Origin: an uncultured bacterium
GTDB taxonomy: Bacteria > Bacillota > Clostridia > Lachnospirales > Lachnospiraceae
Assembly (NCBI GenBank): GCA_947073545.1
Contig: CAMTMP010000005.1
Coordinates: 99,431 to 163,430, forward strand
Reading direction: 5' to 3'
DNA: 64,000 bases
The notes under the pieces are model-generated. The model did no database searches and had not been told where the DNA came from. It was given only the letters and a program-made list of their open reading frames with translations. Shown piece after piece: positions 17,195 to 25,901 of the stretch. The position numbers were made by a program, and so were the translations under genes. The stretch's first letter is position 1. Every line of letters starts with the position of its first letter.

Positions 17195-18061
17195 ATGGTT
17201 TATTTATCTAATTTTCAATTTCCCCATATTGAAAGCGAATATGACTTTATATTAGCGCAAAAAAGAACATGTTATGATACCTACTACCCTTTTCAGATTT
17301 TATCGAAGCATAATCTGACAAGGCTAGACTTTGAGCCGGTTACAATTTTATATGGAGGGAATGGCTCAGGGAAAACCACTGCTTTAAATGTGATTGCAGA
17401 AAAGTTGGGATTAGAACGTGACACGCTATACAATCGTTCCAATTTTTTCGAGGACTATACCAGGCTGTGTAGTTACGAGGAGGAGCTTAGAATACCGCCG
17501 GAAAGCAGAATTATTACCAGTGATGATGTGTTTGATTTTATGCTGAACTTAAGAAGTATAAATGAGGGCATCAATAGAAAAAGAGAAGACTTGTTTGACG
17601 ATTACCTGGAGGCAAAATATGCTCATTTTCAAATGAAGTCGCTGGATGATTATGAGCGTTTAAAAAAAGTTAATATGGCAAGAAGCAACACACAGTCTAA
17701 ATTTGTCCGCAAGAATATGATGGATAATGTTCGGGAGCACTCAAATGGGGAAAGCGCCTTTCTTTATTTTGCAGATAAGATCAAAGAAAACGGCCTGTAC
17801 CTGTTGGACGAACCGGAAAACAGTCTGTCGCCGGAAAAACAGCAGGAGCTGCTTAAATTTTTGGAAGATTCTGCCCGGTTTTTTGGATGTCAATTTGTGA
17901 TTGCAACGCATTCGCCTTTTTTACTTTCCATGAAGGGTGCAAAGATTTATGACATGGATGAGGAAGTTGTGGATATAAAGCGTTGGAGTGAACTTAAGAA
18001 TGTCAGGGCATATTTTGATTTCTTTAAAAAGCATGAAAAAGAATTTTTTGGATCTATTTGA
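17195..18061 (+). CDS. AAA (ABC/RecF-like) ATP-binding protein
   Basis: This 288-residue stand-alone ATPase has Walker A YGGNGSGKTT (about residue 48), a signature-like SNGESAFLYF, Walker B GLYLLDEPENSLSP (about 200) and the switch VIATHSPFLLSM. It belongs to the AAA_21/OLD-like group that includes phage-defence and toxin-type ATPases. No nuclease or TOPRIM domain is fused to it. A GTG at 17189 is also in frame, but the ATG at 17195 has AGGAAG at a good distance. A strong terminator lies downstream, so it ends its transcript. Its partner, if any, may be missing because the upstream gene is truncated. Confidence 0.85.
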   Translation: MVYLSNFQFPHIESEYDFILAQKRTCYDTYYPFQILSKHNLTRLDFEPVTILYGGNGSGKTTALNVIAEKLGLERDTLYNRSNFFEDYTRLCSYEEELRIPPESRIITSDDVFDFMLNLRSINEGINRKREDLFDDYLEAKYAHFQMKSLDDYERLKKVNMARSNTQSKFVRKNMMDNVREHSNGESAFLYFADKIKENGLYLLDEPENSLSPEKQQELLKFLEDSARFFGCQFVIATHSPFLLSMKGAKIYDMDEEVVDIKRWSELKNVRAYFDFFKKHEKEFFGSI

Positions 18062-18176
18062 ACCGCCAAAGGCGGCATAGGGGATTATTATGAATCAGGC
18101 ATACAGATTACTCTAATTTGATTTAAACATGACTTGGGAATAGCAGTTTTTATAGAAAGTATTAAAAATAGAAATA

Positions 18177-18220
18177 AAGCCGGGACATTTCTTGATAAGA
18201 TATAATGTCCCGGCTTTTTA
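18177..18220 (+). terminator. Rho-independent terminator after the ATPase gene
   Basis: A perfect 12-base stem, AAGCCGGGACAT (18177-18188) with ATGTCCCGGCTT (18205-18216), is followed by a T-run. The loop is 16 bases. Confidence 0.85.
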
Positions 18221-18323
18221 TTAACATAAATCCGAAATAACATTAGTATTGACTGGGGGGGGTTAATAAGATATTATAAAGAAACAGGTAAAAGAAAGCG
18301 GAAAAGACTGGAGGGATGAACAT

Positions 18324-19348
18324 ATGTCCAGAATGGTAAAGTATGATATTTTGAGAGTGGCAGCGAGTTTCTCTATAGTTTTATTACATGTATCGGCTAG
18401 TTATTGGAGTGTGGTAGACATCTATGGCAGGGATTTTATGGTGATGACGATTTATAATAGTCTAACCCGGTTTGCAGTTCCTGTATTTTTTATGTTAAGC
18501 GGCCTTTTTCTTGTTACGCCGGAACGGGAGAATGTGACGGTAGGAAAAAGGGTTCTGAAATTGATTGTATTATTTTATGTGTGGTCAGCTTTCTATGCAT
18601 TTCAAGGGATAGCAGTTGATACAATCAGGGGAGCATTCTCAATGGAGGTATTCAGGGCAGCGGTAGAACGTTTTATTTTTGGGCATGTCCATATGTGGTT
18701 TTTACAAATGCTATGTGGTTTTTACATATTAATTCCAGTGGCAAGACAAATTTGTGCCAAAAAGAAAGCAGTGCGCTATTATCTGATTTTATGGATTGTA
18801 TTTCGGTTTGTCGTTCCCTGCCTGACAGACACCTTTCATCTGAATACAGTTCAGGCCCGGATTGATAGTCTGGGAATGGATATTCTGGCAGGCAACTTTG
18901 GTTATTTCCTGTTTGGATACTATTTGAATGTAATAGAAATAAAGAAGGAAGTCCGCTATATTATTTACACTTTGGGGATGGGGGCGGTTTGCCTGACTGC
19001 TTTTCTGACAGTAAAGGATTGCAGAGAGTTGGGAACCTGTGTGGAGAAATGGTTTAGCCCTGCCTCTTTAAATATTTTGGTTATGAGCGCTGCTATTTTT
19101 CTTTTCTTTAAAAATTGCAGATTATTTGACAGGATCAAGCGTATTAATGTTTGGAGCAAGCTGTCGGCTTATACATGTTCCATATGTTTGTGATTGAAAA
19201 ACTAAATCTTGTTGGGATTACAACAGTTTCTTTTCCGGCAGTTATTTCAATACCAGTTTTGACGATTTTTACTTTTGCAGTCAGCCTTACAGGGGCGTTT
19301 GTGGCTGACCATATACCGGGTATTCGGAAAATAACAATGTTTCATTAA
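18324..19348 (+). pseudogene. Acyltransferase-3 family membrane protein, frameshifted
   Basis: The first frame (18324-19193) has the acyltransferase-3 start YDILRVAASFSIVLLHVSAS, with the conserved histidine, and about eight membrane helices. It stops after SAYTCSICL. The next frame (-1) continues the family sequence from HMFVIEKLNL through a last membrane helix to 19348. Joining the frames near 19170-19190 gives a normal length of about 340 residues, so one base seems to have been lost. The family O-acetylates surface sugars, peptidoglycan or similar. The stop removes the last helices. A sequencing error or phase variation is possible. Confidence 0.8.
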
Positions 19349-19358
19349 AGTAAAATAT

Positions 19359-19397
19359 AAATGCGGTGAAAACTTTTTGCAAGTGATCACCGCATTT
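19359..19397. terminator. Bidirectional terminator between acyltransferase and upp
   Basis: AAATGCGGTGA (19359-19369) and TCACCGCATTT (19387-19397) form a perfect 11-base stem between two convergent genes, with A/T tracts on both sides. Confidence 0.85.
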
Positions 19398-19420
19398 AAT
19401 TTAGAGCTTCATATTTTATG

Positions 19421-20050
19421 TTATTTCGTTCCAAATATCCGGTCACCTGCATCGCCCAAACCAGGGCAGATATAAGCATTCTCATTCAGACAGCGGTCTA
19501 AGTGTCCCACATAAATCTGAATATCAGGATGATCTCTGCGCAGGCGGTCTAAGCCTTCCGGTGCTGCAATAATACACATAAATTTTATGTTGATACCGCC
19601 ATGCTGTTTGATAAAATTAATTGCTTCGGAACCAGAACCACCGGTAGCAAGCATGGGATCTACCACCACGATTGTTCTTTGGCTGATAGGTTCCGGCAGT
19701 TTGCAATAATATTCGTGGGGTTCATGAGTTTGGGGATCCCGGTAAAGCCCGATATGTCCTACTTTCGCGCTGGGAACCAATGCCAGTATTCCATTAACCA
19801 TGCCCAGTCCTGCCCGCAAAATAGGAACAATTGCCAGTTTCTTCCCTGCAATTCTGGGAGTCATACATTTTTCAATGGGAGTCTGCACCTCTACATTTTC
19901 CAAAGGCAGATCCCTGAGTGCCTCATAGCCCATTAACGTAGCAATCTCTTCAATACATTGTCTGAACTCGTTGGTTCCTGTATTAATGTCCCGTAGCTGA
20001 GAGATTTTATGCTGAATTAAAGGATGCTCCATAATAAATACATTTTCCAT
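19421..20050 (-). CDS. upp: Uracil phosphoribosyltransferase
   Basis: This 209-residue enzyme makes UMP from uracil and PRPP. It shows the family start [20 protein letters not shown], the flexible loop region, the PRPP-binding loop [16 protein letters not shown] and the uracil-binding C-terminus [16 protein letters not shown] seven codons upstream is in frame, but the ATG at 20050 gives the standard length. A consensus promoter lies about 50 bases upstream. It is a single-gene unit with a shared downstream terminator. Confidence 0.97.
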   Translation of the reverse strand: MENVFIMEHPLIQHKISQLRDINTGTNEFRQCIEEIATLMGYEALRDLPLENVEVQTPIEKCMTPRIAGKKLAIVPILRAGLGMVNGILALVPSAKVGHIGLYRDPQTHEPHEYYCKLPEPISQRTIVVVDPMLATGGSGSEAINFIKQHGGINIKFMCIIAAPEGLDRLRRDHPDIQIYVGHLDRCLNENAYICPGLGDAGDRIFGTK

Positions 20051-20096
20051 CTTAACCCGTGCCTTTCCCAAATAAGTCTTTTCTGTTGTCCTTTTT

Positions 20097-20125
20097 ATTT
20101 TATACTATTAACTTTCCCCGTACAA
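20097..20125 (-). promoter_or_regulatory. Sigma-A promoter of upp
   Basis: The minus strand carries TTGTAC (20120-20125), a 17-base spacer and TAAAAT (20097-20102), about 50 bases before the upp start. Confidence 0.65.
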
Positions 20126-20246
20126 GTTATTTTCAGAATAAAATCTATTGGCAAAGAGAGAATGAATCGATATAATAAGCTGTAAATGGAATTAAAGGTA
20201 ATTTAAAAAGGAACTAAAGATAAAAGCAGAAAACCGGAGGAGACTT

Positions 20247-20855
20247 GTGAAACGAATATTACTATACTTTCTTGGCTTGAATTTAATTGCAGCAGCAGTA
20301 GTGCTGAATATACGATTTGACTTTGGGGTTGCAGCTTTTAGCTCCACCATGTATACAATTTCGGAAATCTACAAAATTTCTTTAGGAACATCATCTATTA
20401 TTTGTTATTTATTGTTTGTTCTGGCCCAATGTATCTTATCAAAAAAGGTGACGCTGCCTTATCTTCTGGAAGTGCCTTTGTCTTTTGCGTTTGGGTTTTT
20501 GACGGATTTATACGATTTTTTTATTCCGGATATGGAATTTCATGTATTACTGCGGATACTGCTGTTTGCAATAACCATGTTTGTTACAGCAATGGGAATA
20601 TATCTCTGCGTTAAAACGAATGTAGTGCTGACACCTCCGGATGGTATTGTAAAAACCATTTCCGAGGTATTTTCCATTGCTTTTTCCACAGTGAAAAATA
20701 CTTTTGATATTTCTATGGTTATCATCAGTGTTCTTTTATGTCTTGGCAATCATACGAAATTATATGGGATCGGAATTGGAACCATATTGTCAGCATTGCT
20801 TCTTGGAAGGATTATTAATATTTATGAAAAACATTTGCCGATGAATATAAGTTAG
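20247..20855 (+). CDS. YczE/YitT-type integral membrane protein
   Basis: The 202-residue protein has five or so membrane helices and the family features GLNLIAAAVVLNIRFDFGVA near the start and VVLTPPDGIVKTISE between helices 3 and 4. These are shared with YczE/YyaS/YitT proteins, whose function is not settled. The GTG start at 20247 has an ideal GGAGGAG seven bases upstream. No operon partner is evident. Confidence 0.8.
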   Translation: MKRILLYFLGLNLIAAAVVLNIRFDFGVAAFSSTMYTISEIYKISLGTSSIICYLLFVLAQCILSKKVTLPYLLEVPLSFAFGFLTDLYDFFIPDMEFHVLLRILLFAITMFVTAMGIYLCVKTNVVLTPPDGIVKTISEVFSIAFSTVKNTFDISMVIISVLLCLGNHTKLYGIGIGTILSALLLGRIINIYEKHLPMNIS

Positions 20856-20949
20856 ATACTTTAACACATATAAACTTGTGGCAGCAGTTAATTTTTTCAA
20901 AAATATGGAAAGAAAACAAGAGTAAAAATATAAAATTTTTTTTGTAATA

Positions 20950-20958
20950 TGTTATAAT
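20950..20958 (+). promoter_or_regulatory. Extended -10 promoter before glgX
   Basis: TGTTATAAT (TG at 20950-20951, TATAAT at 20953-20958) sits about 58 bases before the debranching enzyme start, in an A/T-rich tract. The -35 region is weak. Confidence 0.5.
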
Positions 20959-21015
20959 ATTGTCAGCTTAACAGAAAATATATTTCCATTAATAATAAAT
21001 AGGGAGAAATGTAAG

Positions 21016-23118
21016 ATGAAAGATAATGAACTGCTTGCTGCGCCTATCAGCAAGATTCACATGATACCGATGGATGTAATTAATGGCTTTGAGGTGCGCC
21101 CCGGAATGTATGAGGTAAATGGTGCTACGGCAATTCCATGCGGGGTAAATTTTACAGTGTATTCTTATGGAGCAACTTCCTGCGAGCTGCTTTTATTCAG
21201 ACGGGAGGAAGTGGAACCATATGCTGTACTTAAGTTTCCGGAGACTTATAAAATCGGAAAGGTATATTCCATGATCGTGTTCGGCCTTAATGTCTATGAT
21301 TTTGAGTATGCTTACCGTATGGATGGACCTTACGATCCCAAGGTAGGGCTTTTGTTTAACAAAGACCACATTCTTTTAGATATTTATGCAAAGGCAGTAA
21401 CAGGACAGAGAATATGGGGCGTACCACGGATGGAGGGCGATTGTTACAGAGCCAGAGTGGTGAAGGATGATTTTGACTGGAAAACCTTTGGACAACCGTT
21501 GATCCCTATGGAGGATTTAATTATTTATGAAATGCATGTAAGAGGATTTACAAAACATTCTTCTTCCGGCGTCAAATATCCGGGAACCTTTGCAGGGTTG
21601 AAGGAAAAGATTCCTTATTTAAAAGAGTTGGGAATCAATGCAGTAGAGCTTATGCCTATTTTTGAGTTTGATGAGATGCGGGATTACCGCGAAATAGATG
21701 GAAAACCGGTGATGAACTATTGGGGATATAGTACGGTTTCCTTTTTTGCACCGAATACCAGCTATACCGCAAAGGCGGAATATAATAAGGAAGGGACGGA
21801 ACTGAAGGAGCTGATCAGCGAGCTTCATGAAAACGGAATTGAATGCATTCTGGATGTGGTATTTAACCACACGGCTGAAGGAAATGAATGCGGTCCCTGC
21901 TTTTCCTTCAAAGGTTTTGACAATAATATTTACTATATGCTTACACCGGATGGAAAGTATTATAATTTCAGCGGCTGTGGCAATACCTTAAACTGCAATC
22001 ATCCGATTGTGCATCAGATGATTTTGGAATGCCTGAGATATTGGACAACTGCTTATCATGTGGACGGATTTAGGTTTGATCTGGCGGCTATCCTTGGACG
22101 AAATGAGGATGGTTCACCCATGAGCAAGCCGCCTCTTTTACAGAGCCTTGCGTTTGATCCCATTTTAGGGAACGTGAAGCTGATTGCAGAGGCATGGGAT
22201 GCAGGAGGGCTTTATCAGGTAGGAAGCTTTCCTTCCTGGAGCCGTTGGGCAGAGTGGAATGGCAAATATCGGGACGATCTGCGTGACTTTTTGAAAGGCG
22301 ATTTCGGTATGTGGCAGACGGCAGCGCAGAGAATCACCGGTTCTAAGGATATTTACAATCCGGCATGGAGAGGAAATAATGCATCGGTGAATTTCCTGAC
22401 TTGTCATGATGGGTTTACCCTTTGGGACTTATATTCTTATAATGAAAAGCACAATGAGGCCAATGGCTGGAACAATACAGATGGATGTAATGACAATCGA
22501 AGCTGGAACTGCGGTGTGGAAGGTGAAACCGATAATGAGGAGGTTCTTACCTTGCGCAGACGTCTTGCCATGAACGCTTTTGCAGTTTTGATGTGCAGCC
22601 GTGGAACACCTATGTTTTATGCTGGGGATGAGTTTCTTAACACTCAGTTCGGCAATAATAATGCCTATTGTCAGGACAATGAGATTTCCTGGCTTAATTG
22701 GGAAGACTTAAAGAAGAACAAAACTCATTTTGAATTTTGTAAATATATGACAGCATTTCGGAAAGCCCATCCTGTGCTTCGTAAATTTTCAGGAAACAGT
22801 TGGTGCGGATGGCCTGAAATTCAGGTGATGGGTGCAGATGCCGGTACAAAAGTGCTTCGTGTAATCTATGCTGGAAGAGTTGAAGTGGATGACCGGGGCA
22901 ACGGACATGATGATATTGTCTGCCTTGCGGTAAATCCATTCTGGGAAGAACAGGAAATCTGGCTGCCTTCTTTGCAGGGAGGAAAGGTTTGGTATGTGGC
23001 TGCTGATACCAGCGGCAGGTATCTGCAAAATTTTATACCGGGGCAGCAGGGAATGAACAGGCTGCCGGATAACAGGGTTACAATTGGAGCAAGAAGTATC
23101 TGCATTTTTGTTTCATAA
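21016..23118 (+). CDS. glgX: Glycogen debranching enzyme (GH13, isoamylase type)
   Basis: The 700-residue enzyme hydrolyses alpha-1,6 branches in glycogen or limit dextrin. It has an N-terminal CBM48-like domain (about 20-160) and a GH13 barrel with region I DVVFNHTAEGNE, the nucleophile in YHVDGFRFDLA (Asp about 354), the acid/base in LIAEAWDAGGLY (Glu about 394) and the transition-state Asp in FLTCHDGFTLWDLY (about 466). A beta C-terminal domain follows. Length and order match GlgX/TreX. The start has AGGGAG upstream. No other glycogen gene is adjacent. A small MmcQ-like gene follows after 17 bases. Confidence 0.93.
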   Translation: MKDNELLAAPISKIHMIPMDVINGFEVRPGMYEVNGATAIPCGVNFTVYSYGATSCELLLFRREEVEPYAVLKFPETYKIGKVYSMIVFGLNVYDFEYAYRMDGPYDPKVGLLFNKDHILLDIYAKAVTGQRIWGVPRMEGDCYRARVVKDDFDWKTFGQPLIPMEDLIIYEMHVRGFTKHSSSGVKYPGTFAGLKEKIPYLKELGINAVELMPIFEFDEMRDYREIDGKPVMNYWGYSTVSFFAPNTSYTAKAEYNKEGTELKELISELHENGIECILDVVFNHTAEGNECGPCFSFKGFDNNIYYMLTPDGKYYNFSGCGNTLNCNHPIVHQMILECLRYWTTAYHVDGFRFDLAAILGRNEDGSPMSKPPLLQSLAFDPILGNVKLIAEAWDAGGLYQVGSFPSWSRWAEWNGKYRDDLRDFLKGDFGMWQTAAQRITGSKDIYNPAWRGNNASVNFLTCHDGFTLWDLYSYNEKHNEANGWNNTDGCNDNRSWNCGVEGETDNEEVLTLRRRLAMNAFAVLMCSRGTPMFYAGDEFLNTQFGNNNAYCQDNEISWLNWEDLKKNKTHFEFCKYMTAFRKAHPVLRKFSGNSWCGWPEIQVMGADAGTKVLRVIYAGRVEVDDRGNGHDDIVCLAVNPFWEEQEIWLPSLQGGKVWYVAADTSGRYLQNFIPGQQGMNRLPDNRVTIGARSICIFVS

Positions 23119-23135
23119 GGGAAGGGGCTTAGTAT

Positions 23136-23495
23136 ATGAGATATACGTGGATTGATGAATATTTACTTGGCAAAGCGGGAGTGACCAAGGACCTTCAAAA
23201 GGATTGGAACTGGATTCGCTATCAGATTGGCGGAAAGATGTTTGCGGCAGTCTGCCTGGATGAGAAGAATATGCCTTATTATGTTACATTGAAGCTGGAA
23301 CCTGCGGAGGGAGATTTTTTAAGAGGGCAGTATGCGGATATTGTTCCCGGCTATTATATGAACAAAATGCATTGGAACTCAATAAAGCCGGATGGGGAAG
23401 TTCCGGATGATTTGTTAAAAGATTTATTGGACAAATCCTATCAGTTAGTGCTTGGAGGATTTAGTAAAAAGAAGCAGCAGGAAATATTCATCTGA
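23136..23495 (+). CDS. MmcQ/YjbR family DNA-binding-fold protein
   Basis: This 119-residue protein has the MmcQ/YjbR (DUF419) pattern: a YIDEYLLGKAG-like start, RYQIGGKMFAAVCLDEKN, PYYVTLKLEP, and PGYYMNKMHWNSI near the middle, with a C-terminal helix ending in a KKKQQE stretch. The family has a double-wing, nucleic-acid-binding-like fold, and its cellular role is unknown. It probably shares a transcript with glgX. Confidence 0.85.
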   Translation: MRYTWIDEYLLGKAGVTKDLQKDWNWIRYQIGGKMFAAVCLDEKNMPYYVTLKLEPAEGDFLRGQYADIVPGYYMNKMHWNSIKPDGEVPDDLLKDLLDKSYQLVLGGFSKKKQQEIFI

Positions 23496-23595
23496 TCAGA
23501 TATTGGGACGGGAAAGCAAAATTGTCAAAGTATTGTGAAACCAAAGAGAGATTTGCTGATATTGAATTTAATTTACCATTACATGAGGTAATATA

Positions 23596-23787
23596 ATGAA
23601 AATACTTCATCATGATGCAGCAGACGTCCCTGTTTTCATATACAGGGACATTGTTGAGCATATGAATAAAAAGGATTTTGAAGCATTTATGGATATGCAT
23701 TTAGAACTATGTGATAAAAGAAGCAACCTGGGATATAGCGAACATGGTTTAGTGGTGGCACAAAAAAGCAGCTTTAACGCTATATGA
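23596..23787 (+). pseudogene. Small ORF, probably a C-terminal gene fragment
   Basis: The 63-residue frame (VPVFIYRDIVEHMNKKDFEA, then FMDMHLELCDKRSNLG and YSEHGLVVAQK) resembles the last 60 residues of some clostridial class I SAM methyltransferases. The catalytic part is absent. A GAGGT six bases before the ATG could allow translation. A second short open stretch just upstream (ending near 23595 in another frame) also looks protein-like. Together with the odd start of the next gene, this suggests a scrambled stretch between 23500 and 23900. Confidence 0.35.
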
Positions 23788-24680
23788 CAAGCATTGATGC
23801 GTCAAAGCGCAATGAGAATAAGCAATATGGGAAAACTGCAAATTTATTTTGGACATGGAAAGATGGTGGAAAATCGGGCGTGGATAAAAGGTGTAACAAA
23901 GTAAATTATTTTATAGAAGGGCTACAGGGAGCCGGGAAATCTACTTTTGTACAAAAGCTTTCTGAAGCTTTAAAGGATTACAAGGTTTTTTGGGAAGGAG
24001 ATTATTCTCCTGTTGAACTGGCCTGGTGCGCATATGTGACAGAGGATCAATACACGGATATACTAAATTCTTATTCGGAAATACAGGCTGATATTAAAGG
24101 AAAGACATTTGCAGAAGAGGATCACAGAATTATTTGTTACACGCAGATATTAACAGATATTCCCGGTTTTCATAAAGAACTGGAAAAGTATGAAATATAT
24201 AATGGAAATTATGAAAGAGAGACTTTTGAAGAAGTAGTTTTTGAGCGTTTCAGAAATTGGAATGGTGAAGGACAAATTTTTGAGTGTTCTATTTTTCAAA
24301 ATATTATTGAAAATCAGATTCTGTATTTGATGATGTCAGATGAGGAAATTATAGGTTTTTACAGAAGATTAAAAAATGTTTTAGTGAATAAGCCATATAA
24401 AATCATATATCTGGACATGGAGGATATTGCAGACGGAATCCGAATAATCAGAAAAGAACGTTCCGATGAGAAAGGAAATGAGTTTTGGTTTCCGCTAATG
24501 CTTAGCTATCTGGAAGAATCGCCCTATGGAAAAGCACATGCACTGGCAGGTGAGGAAGGACTGCTTATGCATTTGGAACACAGAAAGTCCCTGGAACACA
24601 GGATTATTGAAGAAATATTCAGGGAAAATACAATAACATTGAAAGCAAAAAATTATTCCTCTTTTTGGAATGACTTATAA
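23784..24680 (+). CDS. P-loop nucleoside/antibiotic kinase-like protein
   Basis: The frame encodes a P-loop (FIEGLQGAGKSTFV) followed by about 250 residues with the layout of a small kinase: WEGDYSPVELAWCAYV, an ECSIFQNIIENQ motif and a nucleoside-kinase-like KPYKIIYLDMEDI strand. The P-loop lies at residue 45, whereas relatives start directly with 'NYFIEG'. The first 32-40 residues look unrelated. A GTG at 23880, just before the conserved part, may therefore be the true start, and the formal ATG overlaps the preceding fragment's stop. The substrate is unknown. Relatives are annotated only as hypothetical kinases. Confidence 0.65.
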   Translation: MTSIDASKRNENKQYGKTANLFWTWKDGGKSGVDKRCNKVNYFIEGLQGAGKSTFVQKLSEALKDYKVFWEGDYSPVELAWCAYVTEDQYTDILNSYSEIQADIKGKTFAEEDHRIICYTQILTDIPGFHKELEKYEIYNGNYERETFEEVVFERFRNWNGEGQIFECSIFQNIIENQILYLMMSDEEIIGFYRRLKNVLVNKPYKIIYLDMEDIADGIRIIRKERSDEKGNEFWFPLMLSYLEESPYGKAHALAGEEGLLMHLEHRKSLEHRIIEEIFRENTITLKAKNYSSFWNDL

Positions 24681-24711
24681 ATATAAATTGTAATTTGAGG
24701 AGAAAATAAAA

Positions 24712-25305
24712 ATGATTTCTGCAATTTATGACAGACGAAGCATAAGGAAATTTACAGATAAACCTATACCTCAAAAAAATATTACAGATATTATTCAAAG
24801 TGGAATAAAAGCCCCTTCTTCTAAAAATAGACAGCCATGGAAGTATATTGTAGTACAAGGAAATGCCAAAGAAGAAATGCTGGAAGTTTTCCGTCAAGGA
24901 ATTGAGAGAGAAGAAAACGATAATGCTCTGCTGCCAGAAAGCAAACAACACATAGCTGCGGCAAAATACACTGTTGATATAATGGCAGAAGCACCAACTA
25001 TAATTTTTGTTGTTAATTCACTGGGAAAAAGTATTTTGTCAGAATTAACACCAGAAGAACGTGTTTATGAAATCTGTAATATTCAATCTATAGGCGCTTC
25101 TATACAAAATATGCTTCTTACCGCTACTGAAAAAGGAATAGGCAGCCTTTGGATATGCGATATTTATTTTGCATATTCAGAACTGTGCAAATGGTTGGGG
25201 AGTGACGGACAGCTTATTGCCGCCATTGCATTTGGTTATCCAAATGAATCTCCTAAAGAAAGGCCTCGCAGGAAGATTGATGATATAGTTGAATGGAAAA
25301 GTTAA
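24712..25305 (+). CDS. Nitroreductase family flavoprotein
   Basis: The 197-residue NADH/FMN oxidoreductase has the family start IYDRRSIRKFTDKPIP, the FMN contact KAPSSKNRQPWKYIVV, a mid-helix IQSIGASIQNMLLTATEKGI and the C-terminal PNESPKERPRR segment. Such proteins reduce nitro compounds, quinones or enones, and the specific substrate cannot be told. The start has GAGGAG upstream. Confidence 0.93.
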   Translation: MISAIYDRRSIRKFTDKPIPQKNITDIIQSGIKAPSSKNRQPWKYIVVQGNAKEEMLEVFRQGIEREENDNALLPESKQHIAAAKYTVDIMAEAPTIIFVVNSLGKSILSELTPEERVYEICNIQSIGASIQNMLLTATEKGIGSLWICDIYFAYSELCKWLGSDGQLIAAIAFGYPNESPKERPRRKIDDIVEWKS

Positions 25306-25378
25306 AAAATTTAGAAGGAAAATCCATTTCGTACATATTTGCAATGCCGCTGCGTATACTGTCTTTGAGGCGGTTTGT

Positions 25379-25888
25379 ATGAAACAGTTAAAAAAATATA
25401 TTATTATAGGTATAATTTTTGTCTTGATAACGGGAACGCTTGCCCATTTTTTTTACGAATGGACAGGAAATAATTATGTAACGGGCTTATTTACACCGGT
25501 AAATGAATCTGTGTGGGAACATATGAAATTACTGTTCTTTCCCATGCTGATTTATTTGTTTGTAGTATTTTTTAAGTTAAGAAGTGATAATCCATGTATC
25601 ATTTCTGCATTCTGTTTTGGAATCTTACTGGGAACATTTTTGATTCCGGTCTTTTTCTATGCATACACCAGTATTTTGGGAAGAAATATATTTGCTTTAG
25701 ATGTGGGAATCTTTGTTTTAAGTACGCTCATTGCATTTTATTCAGTTTATAAGCTTACTTTGTCTTGCAAACTAAAGGCTTATACTCTTCTGCTTTGCAC
25801 TCTGGCGGCGGTGTTATTTATTTGCTTTCTGGTATTTTCTTACCATCCACCGGAACTTCCGATTTTTGTAAATCTGGAAAAAGCATAA
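25379..25888 (+). CDS. DUF6512-like membrane protein
   Basis: The 169-residue protein has five predicted helices. Its first loop, TGNNYVTGLFTPVNESVWEH followed by MKLLFFPML, is the recognisable feature of a small family (DUF6512, from memory) common in clostridia. An upstream in-frame start at 25289 exists, but the ATG at 25379 has GAGG eight bases away and begins directly with the first helix. Function unknown. Confidence 0.75.
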   Translation: MKQLKKYIIIGIIFVLITGTLAHFFYEWTGNNYVTGLFTPVNESVWEHMKLLFFPMLIYLFVVFFKLRSDNPCIISAFCFGILLGTFLIPVFFYAYTSILGRNIFALDVGIFVLSTLIAFYSVYKLTLSCKLKAYTLLLCTLAAVLFICFLVFSYHPPELPIFVNLEKA

Positions 25889-25901
25889 AGGAGCTGGTAT
25901 A

